From Swingsia samuiensis (GTDB taxonomy: Bacteria; Pseudomonadota; Alphaproteobacteria; Acetobacterales; Acetobacteraceae): a stretch of DNA of 64,000 nucleotides. Within the stretch, counting starts at the first letter, position 1. Every line of letters begins with the position of its first letter. Positions 36,582-44,951 of the stretch are shown in pieces. Made by a program: the position numbers and the translations under genes. The notes under the pieces were generated by a model. That model saw nothing but the letters and a program-made list of their open reading frames with translations. It made no database searches and was not told where the DNA came from. The DNA lies in the NCBI RefSeq assembly GCF_006542355.1, contig NZ_CP038141.1:1680001-1744000 (forward strand). The letters are read 5' to 3'.

Positions 36582-37485
36582 AATGAGTACCTTTTGGGAC
36601 GGACTGTCCTCTTAAAAAATCATCCGTGCGCATCATGGTGCGACCAGGTTTTTGAATGGTTTCTATTTTAATTGCACCTTTCCCACAGGCAACAACTAAC
36701 TGGTCTGTTAGAGTATAACCTGGGGGATGTGATGGGGCATTGGGAAGAGGGGTCGCCTGGCCAATTTTTAAAATCGTGCCGTTTAAAGAGGTAAAAGCTC
36801 CTGGCCATGGGGTAAAACCACGGATTTGACGATCAATATCTTCACATGACTTGGACCAATCAATCCGTCCATCCTCTCGCTTTAGCATGTGAGCGTATGT
36901 TGCCCCGGTATCTGTCTGAGGGAGAGGGGATGGTTGTTCATTGAGAACACGGATAATTAAACGGCCGCCAATTTCAGCTAGGCGATCGTGGAGTGTGCTG
37001 GCGGTGTCTGTTTCTGTAATAGGGGTAGATTCTTCAAGGAGGATAGCGCCTGTATCCAATCCTTCATCCATTTGCATAATAGAGACACCACTTTGAGTAT
37101 CTCCTGCAACGATAGCGGATTGAATGGGAGATGCACCACGCCAGCGGGGAAGCAAACTGGCATGAATGTTGATGCATCCGAGCCGGGGAGCTTGGAGCAT
37201 CTCTTTTGGTAAAATGAGACCATAAGCGGCAACAATAGCCGCATCGGCTTGAAGAGCCGCAAAAGCGGCGTGTTCTTGCGGATCGCGTCGTACGCGAGAG
37301 GGAGTGCGGACTTCAATCCCCAGAGCATCGGCAGCCTCATGCACAGGAGAACGGCGAAGTGCTTTGCCGCGTCCAGCGGGGCGTGGTGGCTGTGTATAGA
37401 CAGCTACAATTTCATGCCCTGCATTGATGAGGGCATGGAACGCTGGTACGGCAAAATCAGGCGTACCCATGAAGATAAGGCGCAT
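36574..37485 (-). CDS. fmt: Methionyl-tRNA formyltransferase
   Basis: 303 residues. MRLIFMGTPDFAVPAF opens it; the folate-site block INIHASLLPRWRGASPIQ and GVSIMQMDEGLDTGAIL follow, with the OB-like C-terminal domain including IRGFTPWPGAF. It formylates initiator Met-tRNA. Follows def by 8 bp, pairing addition and removal of the formyl group. Confidence 0.96.
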   Translation of the reverse strand: MRLIFMGTPDFAVPAFHALINAGHEIVAVYTQPPRPAGRGKALRRSPVHEAADALGIEVRTPSRVRRDPQEHAAFAALQADAAIVAAYGLILPKEMLQAPRLGCINIHASLLPRWRGASPIQSAIVAGDTQSGVSIMQMDEGLDTGAILLEESTPITETDTASTLHDRLAEIGGRLIIRVLNEQPSPLPQTDTGATYAHMLKREDGRIDWSKSCEDIDRQIRGFTPWPGAFTSLNGTILKIGQATPLPNAPSHPPGYTLTDQLVVACGKGAIKIETIQKPGRTMMRTDDFLRGQSVPKGTHFD

Positions 37486-37493
37486 AAGAGGAG

Positions 37494-38048
37494 TTATTTC
37501 TTTTTGAATTTCTGTTCTTTTGCGAGCCGGCGCATAATCATATTACGCTTGAGTGTAGAGAGGTGATCGACAAAAAGAACACCATCCAGATGATCCATTT
37601 CATGTTGGATACATGTGGCTAATAGGCCATCAGCCTCGCGTTCGATAACATCACCTTGCAAGTCACGGTAACGGACACGAATTGATTCTGGCCGAATGAC
37701 TTCAGCATATTGATTGGGGAGAGACAAACAACCTTCTTCCCGGGCGGCCATTTGTTCTGAATCCTCTACAATTTCGGGATTGATTAAAATAAGTGGATCC
37801 CGTGGCTCTTTTTCGTCGGCAAGGTCAATGATGGCAAAACGCAAGTCTATCCCTACTTGTGGAGCAGCAAGACCAATTCCGGGCGCTTTATACATCGCTG
37901 AAAACATACCGGGTAATTGCTTACGCAGAAAAGCAATGTCTTCAGGAGCAACATCCCGTGTAATCTGACGTAAAATCGGGTCTGGTGCGATTAAGATAGG
38001 AGTAGGTGGCACATCGTCAATGCCAGTTAGAAAATCAAGTTCACTCAT
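37494..38048 (-). CDS. def: Peptide deformylase
   Basis: 184 residues. Motif 1 GIGLAAPQVG, motif 2 EGCLSLP (Cys metal ligand) and motif 3 QHEMDHLDG (HExxH) are all present. It removes N-formyl groups from nascent proteins. First gene of def-fmt-truA. A short basic C-terminal tail (KRNMIMRRLAKEQKFKKK) is present. Confidence 0.96.
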   Translation of the reverse strand: MSELDFLTGIDDVPPTPILIAPDPILRQITRDVAPEDIAFLRKQLPGMFSAMYKAPGIGLAAPQVGIDLRFAIIDLADEKEPRDPLILINPEIVEDSEQMAAREEGCLSLPNQYAEVIRPESIRVRYRDLQGDVIEREADGLLATCIQHEMDHLDGVLFVDHLSTLKRNMIMRRLAKEQKFKKK

Positions 38049-38134
38049 ACAATACGGTGTAGCGAGGCATTGCTCTTTATGCCAGCCTTTTTCGATGGTG
38101 AGGTATGTATCATTTTTGTTACAGTCGGAAAAAC

Positions 38135-38162
38135 TTGTTTCGAAAAGATATGAAAATAGAAT
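38135..38162 (+). promoter_or_regulatory. Candidate sigma-70 promoter for the 38206 outer-membrane gene
   Basis: TTGTTT (38135-38140), 16-nt spacer and TAGAAT (38157-38162) lie 44 bp before the ATG in an A+T-rich 157-bp gap. Read by eye. Confidence 0.4.
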
Positions 38163-38205
38163 AAGAACAAGTAATCCTCTACCTTGATTTTAAAATGGTA
38201 GTAAA

Positions 38206-39180
38206 ATGATATTTTCTAGATTGAAAGCTGTGGGGCTAGGTGTCCTTTCTTTTGCTGTGGCAGGTTCGGCTTCAGCCCAGACGACGGGTAACAGCATGCC
38301 TTGGTATGATGTGCCTTGGCTTGGTAAGCCTAAAAATGTATCGCCCGTCATTGCATCTGAGCGTGAGATTTCTGTTTCCGCCGATGGAATGCTGAGTAAT
38401 TACAAAGAGTATTTTGATAGAGATTCCGATGCTCACGACCGTGAATTGGGCTGGACGCCTGGTTTAACGGTGAAAGGCTCAACGATTTTTGATTTTTATC
38501 GTTTGCATGACATATACGTAAGCGTGCAAGGCAATTTTAATATTGGAAATGAGGCTTATCACGGCGGTTGGCATGATCATTTCGGCGATAGTGGAGCATT
38601 AGAGTCTCGTACCAATCAGCATAAAGCCTATGGCCAAGGTGAACTTGGTAAAGCATGGCGTTTAACACCGCAGTTATTGCTTATTACAGCCTTTCAAGGT
38701 GGGCATGGATACTGGAATAGAAGTATAAATGCTGGTTGGGGTGAGGCTGATCCAGATCTAGATGATCCCATTAATGATCCTTTTTTTAACGACCATCCCA
38801 ATGAGAAGCCATATATTCGGGGGGATTCAGAGCGGTATCAATATAATTGGGCAGGTGGCGCTGTTCACCTTGATTATGCCATTACGCCTAAGCTTGTAGC
38901 AAAGGTCAATGGTGCGGTGGGAGGGACCTTCCAGCCTCGTATGGGATCTGCTGATATATATAATCATTATAGATTAGGGAATAGTGTACGCTTTGATGTG
39001 GGTGGAGCGGTTGATTACCGTTTGACGCAACGTTGGCATATGTTGGCTAGTGTGGATTATCAACAGTTTGGTTTTGGTCGCTCTCACGATGAGAGGGCGC
39101 GGTACTATCGTTATTATTATGAACCCAATAGCCGGACGCAACAGTTGCATCTTGGTTTAGGTGTTGGCTTCGGCTTCTAA
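38206..39180 (+). CDS. Putative outer-membrane beta-barrel protein
   Basis: 324 residues. A signal peptide (about 1-24, ending SASAQ) is followed by a protein rich in Tyr, Gly, His and Asp with alternating hydrophobic strands (VHLDYAITPKLVAKVNG, VRFDVGGAVDYRLTQRW) and a C-terminal LHLGLGVGFGF ending in phenylalanine, the BamA-recognised signature. This indicates a monomeric outer-membrane barrel of perhaps 10-14 strands. No enzymatic or receptor family is recognised. It has its own promoter and is monocistronic. Confidence 0.75.
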   Translation: MIFSRLKAVGLGVLSFAVAGSASAQTTGNSMPWYDVPWLGKPKNVSPVIASEREISVSADGMLSNYKEYFDRDSDAHDRELGWTPGLTVKGSTIFDFYRLHDIYVSVQGNFNIGNEAYHGGWHDHFGDSGALESRTNQHKAYGQGELGKAWRLTPQLLLITAFQGGHGYWNRSINAGWGEADPDLDDPINDPFFNDHPNEKPYIRGDSERYQYNWAGGAVHLDYAITPKLVAKVNGAVGGTFQPRMGSADIYNHYRLGNSVRFDVGGAVDYRLTQRWHMLASVDYQQFGFGRSHDERARYYRYYYEPNSRTQQLHLGLGVGFGF

Positions 39181-39220
39181 GAGGTTTCCTCTTTTGGTGG
39201 CTTTCTTTTGATAGGCCACC

Positions 39221-39252
39221 AAGCACCTCTCTTTAACTCAAGAAAGGTGCTT
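39221..39252 (+). terminator. Hairpin after the 38206 gene
   Basis: AAGCACCT-C-TCTT (39221-39233) pairs with AAGA-A-AGGTGCTT (39240-39252) around a 6-nt loop with one mismatch. A second hairpin, TTGGTGGC (39194-39201) with GCCACCAA (39215-39222), lies just upstream and shares two bases. Neither has a good T-tract, so termination is uncertain. Confidence 0.4.
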
Positions 39253-39277
39253 GCATAAAATTAATATATTCCCATAT
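39250..39277 (+). promoter_or_regulatory. RpoH (sigma-32) heat-shock promoter for hsp20
   Basis: CTTG (39250-39253), a 17-nt spacer and CCCATAT (39271-39277) match the alphaproteobacterial heat-shock consensus CTTG-N17/18-CCcATnT. It lies 72 bp before the Hsp20 GTG, exactly where such a promoter is expected, and leaves a leader of about 65 nt. Confidence 0.65.
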
Positions 39278-39349
39278 CTATAAGACCTAACTGAGTGCCT
39301 CAATGAGGGCTCGGTGTATTATATGTCTCGCTCATGGAGGAGGCTTCCC

Positions 39350-39871
39350 GTGTCAGGTCGTCTTTTTACATCCCCAATGTTTTTGGGCTTTGATCATCTT
39401 GAACAAATGCTGGAACGTGCATCAAAATCAACATCGGATGGGTATCCACCCTATAATATAGAGCAATTAAGCCAAACTGCTCTACGCATTACACTGGCTG
39501 TTGCTGGCTTTGTTATGGAAGATCTGCAAATAACGCAGGAAGATAACCAGCTTGTTATTCGTGGAAGACAAGCGGATGATAGTCAGGGGCGAATTTTTCT
39601 TCATAGGGGAATTGCTGCTCGTCAGTTTCATAAAGCGTTTGTTCTGGCCGAAGGGATTGAAATTGGGGGCGCATGGTTAGATAATGGTTTGCTACATATA
39701 GATTTATTGCGACCAGAGCCGGAAGTGCGCGTTAAACGTATTGCGATTTCGCAAGGGCGTCGTATGAATGCTGCTGGGGCTTCTTCGTCTTCTCATGTGC
39801 AGCAAGAAGTTGTTCCTCCTGTTGGGGGTGTGCGGCGGAAACGGGCTGTGCAGGAATTTGGCGAAGAATAG
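39350..39871 (+). CDS. Small heat shock protein, Hsp20/alpha-crystallin family
   Basis: 173 residues from GTG 39350, which has a very strong GGAGGAGG 6 nt upstream; ATG 39323 is further up but lacks a ribosome site. The protein opens SGRLFTSPMFLGFDHLEQML, followed by the alpha-crystallin domain (NIEQLSQTALRITLAVAGF to LLHIDLLRPEP) with an IbpA-like RGIAARQFHKAFVLAEGI segment and a disordered tail. It binds unfolding proteins under heat stress. Expression by RpoH is supported by the promoter upstream. Confidence 0.92.
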   Translation: MSGRLFTSPMFLGFDHLEQMLERASKSTSDGYPPYNIEQLSQTALRITLAVAGFVMEDLQITQEDNQLVIRGRQADDSQGRIFLHRGIAARQFHKAFVLAEGIEIGGAWLDNGLLHIDLLRPEPEVRVKRIAISQGRRMNAAGASSSSHVQQEVVPPVGGVRRKRAVQEFGEE

Positions 39872-39899
39872 CTTTGAGATTTTATGTGAGGATCTGGGA

Positions 39900-40151
39900 T
39901 TGAATAACCTGTTTGGAAAAAATAATCAGAAGGAAGAGACGCTTCCATCTGATTTGAGACAGATCACCGATGCACAGTTTCTTACATTGGGCATGTCTCA
40001 ATTAGCTTACGTACGATCAGTCATCCATGATGGAGAAGTATTAGTCGCAATTCATGCTGCGGATGGTACCCCAATGGCTGTTGCTGATGATGAAGAAAGT
40101 GCGTTGGATGCTATCCTTGAGCACGAGCTTATCCCCACCTTATTGCAGTAG
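39900..40151 (+). CDS. DUF1150 family protein
   Basis: 83 residues from TTG 39900, with GAGG 9 nt upstream; the longer frame inside hsp20 is discarded. The core QFLTLGMSQLAYVRSVIHDGEVL and IHAADGTPMAVADD is the DUF1150 signature. This small alphaproteobacterial family commonly follows hsp20 genes, as here, and is of unknown function. Co-expression in the heat-shock unit is likely. Confidence 0.85.
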   Translation: MNNLFGKNNQKEETLPSDLRQITDAQFLTLGMSQLAYVRSVIHDGEVLVAIHAADGTPMAVADDEESALDAILEHELIPTLLQ

Positions 40152-40161
40152 TGAGGTTCAT

Positions 40162-40524
40162 GTGGGTGTAAATCCAGATATTACTCGGCAGCTTGAAGAA
40201 GAACGCTTGACGGGTGTTGTTACTCATAATGGTGTTGCGTATCTTGCTGGTCAGATTGCAGATGATGATACGCTTGATACTGAGGGACAAACAGCCGATA
40301 TCTTGAAGCAGATCGATGCTTTGCTTGCGCAGCTTGGCACAGATAAGACACGGTTGTTGTCTGTGCAGGTGTTCTTGTCTGATATTAATGAGATAGGGAA
40401 TATGAATAAGGCTTGGGATGCTTGGTTAGATACCGCGCATAAGCCTGCCCGTGCAACGGTTGAAGCTAAATTGGCAGAGCCAAACTGGCGTGTTGAAATG
40501 ACAGCGATTGCTGCCTTACGATAG
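40162..40524 (+). CDS. RidA/YjgF family protein
   Basis: 120 residues from GTG 40162 (GTGAGG upstream). The fold shows GVAYLAGQIADD near the N-terminus, QIDALLAQLGTDKTRLLSVQVFLSDI in the middle and KPARATVEAKLAEPNWRVEMTAIAAL at the end; the arginine in PARAT is the residue needed by RidA enamine/imine deaminases. It may detoxify reactive 2-aminoacrylate-type intermediates. Eleven bp after DUF1150, so part of the same transcript, ended by a strong terminator. Confidence 0.88.
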   Translation: MGVNPDITRQLEEERLTGVVTHNGVAYLAGQIADDDTLDTEGQTADILKQIDALLAQLGTDKTRLLSVQVFLSDINEIGNMNKAWDAWLDTAHKPARATVEAKLAEPNWRVEMTAIAALR

Positions 40525-40536
40525 TAAAAATCAAAT

Positions 40537-40576
40537 AAAAAGGCCCTGTATGTTTCAGTCATACAGGGCCTTTTTA
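40537..40576. terminator. Bidirectional terminator between the RidA gene and lptB
   Basis: A perfect 12-bp stem AGGCCCTGTATG / CATACAGGGCCT with a 7-nt loop is flanked by A4 on the left and T4-5 on the right. Serves the two convergent transcripts. Confidence 0.93.
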
Positions 40577-40577
40577 T

Positions 40578-41330
40578 TTACATGGAGAAATGCTCTCCAA
40601 GGTAAACACGTCTTACATCTTCATTGGCAACAATAGCCTCTGGCGTGCCTTCCATGAGAACTTGACCACCATGCATAATATAAGCACGATCAATGACTTC
40701 CAAAGTTTCTCGTACGTTATGGTCTGTGATTAAGACGCCAATTCCACGGTCTTTCAGATGGGAAACAAGATCACGAATTTCTCCAACCGCGATTGGGTCA
40801 ATACCAGCAAGTGGTTCATCAAGAAGAATATAGTTAGGTTGGCTTGCAAGTGCTCGGGCAATTTCCAGACGCCGCCGCTCACCACCAGAAAGGGCAAGAG
40901 AAGGGGAGTTACGTAAGTGCGTAATCCCGAATTCTGCTAAAAGCCCATTCAACATAGTTTCGCGTTTTGCAGGATCAGACTCGACAACTTCCAATGCAGC
41001 CATAATATTTTGTTCAACATTCAGGCCACGGAAGATGCTTGCCTCTTGAGGCAGGTATCCCACCCCGAGGCGCGCACGACGGTACATTGGCAATTGCGTA
41101 ATATCTGCGCCATCAAGAGTGATTGTCCCGGTATCAGGCTGTACCAAGCCAACGATCATGTAGAAGCTCGTTGTCTTACCTGCACCATTTGGCCCCAGAA
41201 GGCCTACAGCCTCGCCACGCTGCACTTGCAAAGACACATCTTTCACAACGGCACGTTTTTTATATGTCTTGCCTATACCTGTGGCGATAAGGCCAGTCGT
41301 CGGAATGGAAGGAAAAGGATTATCGATCAC
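40578..41330 (-). CDS. lptB: LPS export ABC transporter ATP-binding protein
   Basis: 250 residues. Walker A GPNGAGKTT, signature LSGGERRRLEIARAL, Walker B YILLDEPLAGID and the H-loop ITDHNVRE are complete, and the Q-loop region LPQEASIFRGL is typical of LptB. It powers extraction of LPS from the inner membrane with LptFG (not in this window). Overlaps lptA by 4 bp. Confidence 0.96.
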   Translation of the reverse strand: MIDNPFPSIPTTGLIATGIGKTYKKRAVVKDVSLQVQRGEAVGLLGPNGAGKTTSFYMIVGLVQPDTGTITLDGADITQLPMYRRARLGVGYLPQEASIFRGLNVEQNIMAALEVVESDPAKRETMLNGLLAEFGITHLRNSPSLALSGGERRRLEIARALASQPNYILLDEPLAGIDPIAVGEIRDLVSHLKDRGIGVLITDHNVRETLEVIDRAYIMHGGQVLMEGTPEAIVANEDVRRVYLGEHFSM

Positions 41331-42244
41331 TTTGGTGCCTGATTGTTATTGGCTTCATTGGGGACAACTAACCCTTGGATAGGGGCGTCCGATCCGGGGA
41401 GCATGGTCGCTATACCTGTTTTCATATTAACCACGGCTTGTGAACCATTATTTTGGTTTTGGCCTTGCGTAACATGAACATGCCCAATGAGGCGGGCAAT
41501 CTGGCTATCAAAAACATATACGCCTCGATCGCCTGTGGCTGTTTGGGTTTGTGTCCGTAAAACAACATGACCCCAGCCATAGGCCCGATCGAGTTTGGAA
41601 GAGCCGCCACCTAAAGGACCGGATGAGGTTTTAGCCGCATTGTTTGGAGTAGGGCTATCTGGCTTGCTGAAGGAGACAAGTACGTCTGCTTTGATTTGTT
41701 TTCCGTCATTTGTGGTGACGGTTGCGTTCCCACGTCCGACAGACATGCGTGTTTTGGAGTAGTACTCCATAGAATCACGGGCTGTGAGAACATCTTGTGG
41801 TGTTACAAGCTTTAAGTTGTGCCCAGTCATGACCATAACGGCCTGATCCATGTCATAAAGAGCGTGATCCCCCCAGCCTTGGTCAGTCTGGGTGTAAATA
41901 TGAACGTGACCACGTGCTTCAATGCGGTAAAGTTCTAATGAGCCACCCATAGGGTCATTATCATTGGGATGGTCAGGTTTGGGCTGATTGGCGGGTGGGG
42001 CTTTTTTGCGTAAATCACCAATGAGCTCATCTGCATCGATGGTGACATCACCGCGGACAGCGCGAGCACCCCCGGTAAGAGTGACGGTTTGGGCGTTTCG
42101 ATCGTAGATTTCTTCCCCTTTCCAGAAAAGCTTAACAGCCTCTCCATGAGACATGTCTAATCCGGCTGCGAGAGCAGGAGAGGAAAGGGCGCTTGAGAAT
42201 AAAAGCCCTGCGATAGGAAGTAGTCTGGAGATGTTCTTCATCAT
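41327..42244 (-). CDS. lptA: LPS transport periplasmic protein LptA (OstA-like)
   Basis: 305 residues, longer than E. coli LptA (185). A signal peptide ends near PALAAG. Two stretches of beta-jellyroll repeat are visible (AQTVTLTGGARAVRGDVTIDADEL and DSMEYYSKTRMSVGRGNATVTTNDGKQI), with Pro/Asn/Gly-rich inserts. It bridges the periplasm between LptC and LptD. Alphaproteobacterial LptA proteins are often long. Overlaps lptC by 4 bp. Confidence 0.92.
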   Translation of the reverse strand: MMKNISRLLPIAGLLFSSALSSPALAAGLDMSHGEAVKLFWKGEEIYDRNAQTVTLTGGARAVRGDVTIDADELIGDLRKKAPPANQPKPDHPNDNDPMGGSLELYRIEARGHVHIYTQTDQGWGDHALYDMDQAVMVMTGHNLKLVTPQDVLTARDSMEYYSKTRMSVGRGNATVTTNDGKQIKADVLVSFSKPDSPTPNNAAKTSSGPLGGGSSKLDRAYGWGHVVLRTQTQTATGDRGVYVFDSQIARLIGHVHVTQGQNQNNGSQAVVNMKTGIATMLPGSDAPIQGLVVPNEANNNQAPK

Positions 42245-43017
42245 TTTCCTGTTTTGGCTCCTTCCTTACGTTGGCGGGCAGCTTCTGATGGAGGTCCGTA
42301 GTCATCGTTACGAATGGTTAATCCTGGACCAGTAAATTGCATGATCCCGGCGTGTTGGTCTAGAAAATATCCTAATGCGTTCTGTGTGCCAAATGGTCCT
42401 TCTGCGTGAACCCAGTCGTGAGAGGCAATCACATCTTGCTTTAAGTCCAGATCTGCAGACGGGCCATTTAATAAAACACCATCATCCCGATACAATACAA
42501 CATTTTGATCAAGGTTTAATGTTTGTTCATGTTGCATGTATAGACCTTTATTGGCGCGGATATGAGCCCAAGATGAACTGGAAAGCTGAATATCTGCGAT
42601 TGGGTCAACAAGATCAATACGATCAGGGCCTTGTTGGTGGGTGACACGAGCCGTGATCATATATAATCGTCCGTGTGCATCCAATCCGCGATAGACCGCA
42701 TTTTCCATATTGCCACTTTCCACACGCAGGCGAGCCATCTCACGAAGGGCAGCCTTATTTTCATTCATAAGGTGAGAGACTTCAGGCCACGCAGCAATAG
42801 ATGCCAAGAGGGTTAGAGCAAATCCCGGGAGTGCCCATTTTGCAAATTTAAGAAGAGACCGACGACGGGCGAGTTGATCTGCATCCGGTGCAATACGAAT
42901 TTTCTGAAAGGCTTCACGTCGTAAAGCATCTAGCTTTGCTAGGTTCTCGCTACGATTTTGAGCAAAATCATCGCGTTGGGGTTTTTTATCGTTTTCTGGT
43001 GTGTGGTCGTTGTTCAT
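42241..43017 (-). CDS. lptC: LPS export protein LptC
   Basis: 258 residues. A charged ~55-residue cytoplasmic N-terminus precedes one membrane helix (about 56-76, FAKWALPGFALTLLASIAAW), followed by the DUF1239 periplasmic jellyroll domain (about 90-240: NMENAVYRGLDAHGRLYMIT, LNLDQNVVLYRDDGVLL). It receives LPS from LptBFG and passes it to LptA. Overlaps kdsD and lptA by 4 bp each. Confidence 0.93.
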   Translation of the reverse strand: MNNDHTPENDKKPQRDDFAQNRSENLAKLDALRREAFQKIRIAPDADQLARRRSLLKFAKWALPGFALTLLASIAAWPEVSHLMNENKAALREMARLRVESGNMENAVYRGLDAHGRLYMITARVTHQQGPDRIDLVDPIADIQLSSSSWAHIRANKGLYMQHEQTLNLDQNVVLYRDDGVLLNGPSADLDLKQDVIASHDWVHAEGPFGTQNALGYFLDQHAGIMQFTGPGLTIRNDDYGPPSEAARQRKEGAKTGK

Positions 43018-44000
43018 ATGAGACCTGCCCTTAACAGATCATGTACATGAATGATGCCTTTCGGGCGATGCATATCATCAACAATGAATAAACTGGTAAT
43101 GGGTTTGGGGCGGTCATTCATTAAAGCGAGAACATCTTGAGTTAAAGTGGATGGAGAGGTGGTAACAGGAGAGGGGTTCATAATCTCTTTAGCTGTTGTG
43201 GCATCAATATCGTGGTGGAGAGCCTTTCTAAGGTCTGCATCAGTAATAAGCCCCTGAAGAATTCCTGTCTCATTAATTACTCCCATGCACCCAAAAGCTT
43301 TGCGTGTCATCTCTAGAATCACTGATCGAAGAGAAATATCACTTTTTCCTAAAGGAAGATCGCTTCCTGTATGCATTAGTTCAGAAATGGGGCGAAGTCG
43401 TGCCCCTAATCGCCCTCCTGGATGAAAAATATAAAAATCATTTGCTGTAAATTTGCGTTTTTCAAGAAGGGCAATTGCGAGTGCATCACCAATGGCAAGT
43501 TGCATGAGCGTACTGCTCGTGGGAGCAAGCCCCATCGGGCAGGCTTCTTTAACAACAGGAAGGACAAGGCTTATTGTTGAGGAACGGGCAAGGGCAGAGT
43601 GAGGGGCGGAAGTAATGGAAATGACATTTAGATTTGTATGCGTCGCATAGGAGAGAATTGCTGCTAATTCTGCTGTTTCGCCAGAGTTTGAAAAAGCGAG
43701 GATAACATCCCCCGGTGCAACCATTCCCAAATCACCATGAGCGGCTTCAGCGGGGTGAACGTATAGAGAAGGTGTTCCCGTTGAAGCAAGTGTTGCTTGT
43801 ACTTTGCGGCTAATGTGGCCTGACTTGCCAATGCCTGTAACGATGAGCCGGCCGGTGCTGTTGAGAATGCAGTTAACAGCACGATCAAAATTTTGGCCGA
43901 GTTGCTGAGCGAAAGCATCTTCGAGAGCGTGCAGGCTTTGGCGTTCAACCGCTAGGGTTTTGAGAGCAGATGTAAGAGAGGAAGCGGCTGGTTCCGTCAT
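43014..44000 (-). CDS. kdsD: Arabinose-5-phosphate isomerase (KpsF/GutQ family)
   Basis: 328 residues: a SIS domain (GIGKSGHISRKVQATLASTG, HGDLGMVAPGDVILAFSNSGET, GLAPTSSTLMQLAIGDALA) followed by two CBS domains. It makes arabinose 5-phosphate, the first precursor of Kdo in the LPS core. Linkage to lptCAB by 4-bp overlap is the usual kds/lpt operon and supports the LPS role over GutQ. Confidence 0.95.
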   Translation of the reverse strand: MTEPAASSLTSALKTLAVERQSLHALEDAFAQQLGQNFDRAVNCILNSTGRLIVTGIGKSGHISRKVQATLASTGTPSLYVHPAEAAHGDLGMVAPGDVILAFSNSGETAELAAILSYATHTNLNVISITSAPHSALARSSTISLVLPVVKEACPMGLAPTSSTLMQLAIGDALAIALLEKRKFTANDFYIFHPGGRLGARLRPISELMHTGSDLPLGKSDISLRSVILEMTRKAFGCMGVINETGILQGLITDADLRKALHHDIDATTAKEIMNPSPVTTSPSTLTQDVLALMNDRPKPITSLFIVDDMHRPKGIIHVHDLLRAGLI

Positions 44001-44021
44001 ATTTTAATTAACAAACAACAT

Positions 44022-44666
44022 TTATGCGCGGTGTGAAAAGATATCAGGATCTCTATACCCAAGAAGGTCAAGCTGCGCTCGTGCTGGTAAAAAATCGAAA
44101 CAGGCTTGAGCTAGCTCCTGTCGTCCCTCACGAATAAGCATGGCTTCGAGTTTGTGCCATAAGGCGTGTAAGTAAAGAACGTCTGAAGCAGCATAACGCA
44201 GCTGATCTTCTGTGAGTTTCTCGCCACCCCAATCAGAGGATTGTTGACGTTTGTTAATATCAACGTTGAGCAGTTCGCGACATAAATAGGCAAGGCCATG
44301 GCGTTCAGTGAATGTGTAAATCAACCGTGCTGCAATTTTTGTGCAGATAATGGATGATAGAGTGATGTTAAGATTATGCTGTAATACGGCAACATCAAAC
44401 CGAGCGTAATGCATGATTTTAGAAATGGAGCGGTTTGTAAGGAGGGTTTTCAGGTTAGGGCAATCATAGCCCTTCCCGCCCATGGAAACCGGTTTGATAT
44501 GGACAAGGTGAGCTGTTCCGTCGCCTGACGAGAGTTGTACAAGACAAAGGCGATCCCGATACGGGTTTAGTCCCATCGTTTCTGTATCAATGGCAACGAT
44601 AGAACCAAGTTCTAAGTCTGGCGGCAGATCACCGTCATGAAGATGAATGGTGTTCTGCTGGTTCAT
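44022..44666 (-). CDS. Ribonuclease D-type 3'-5' exonuclease
   Basis: 214 residues. The DEDD exonuclease motifs are visible: VAIDTETMGL (Asp, Glu), MHYARFDVAVLQ and LRYAASDVLYLHAL (Asp, Tyr-type). Only the nuclease domain is present; the HRDC domains of full RNase D (~370 residues) are missing, as is common for this alphaproteobacterial short form. It probably trims RNA 3' ends. First gene of the minus-strand operon leading into kdsD-lptCAB, 21 bp upstream of kdsD. Confidence 0.92.
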   Translation of the reverse strand: MNQQNTIHLHDGDLPPDLELGSIVAIDTETMGLNPYRDRLCLVQLSSGDGTAHLVHIKPVSMGGKGYDCPNLKTLLTNRSISKIMHYARFDVAVLQHNLNITLSSIICTKIAARLIYTFTERHGLAYLCRELLNVDINKRQQSSDWGGEKLTEDQLRYAASDVLYLHALWHKLEAMLIREGRQELAQACFDFLPARAQLDLLGYRDPDIFSHRA

Positions 44667-44713
44667 TGTAAGATCACCAAATATAATGTGGAGTGAAGCT
44701 GAGAATGATCATG

Positions 44714-44800
44714 TGGTGCCCAGAAGAAGACTCGAACTTCCACGTCCTTGCGGACACAGATACCTGAAACCTGCGCGTCTACCAATTCCGCCATCTGGGC
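44714..44800 (-). tRNA. tRNA-Leu (anticodon CAG)
   Basis: Read on the minus strand, an 87-nt class II tRNA starts GCCCAGATGGCGGAATTGG, carries loop TTCAGGT (anticodon CAG) on a 5-bp stem, a long variable arm TGTCCGCAAGGACG, the T loop GTTCGAGTC and a 7-bp acceptor stem. The 3' ACCA is encoded. It decodes CUG. No duplicate of its 3' end was noticed, so no integrated element is indicated. Confidence 0.95.
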
Positions 44801-44951
44801 ACAGAAGAGATCAAATTTTATAATCTGAAACAGGTGCAAAAGCCTTTACATGCCCTTAAGAAAAGCGTCAACCTGAAAAGAGATATTCCCTGACGCTTAG
44901 AGTAATGAGAGGAAGGGTATTTAAATCAGATAGGATATTAGAGAGGTATTT

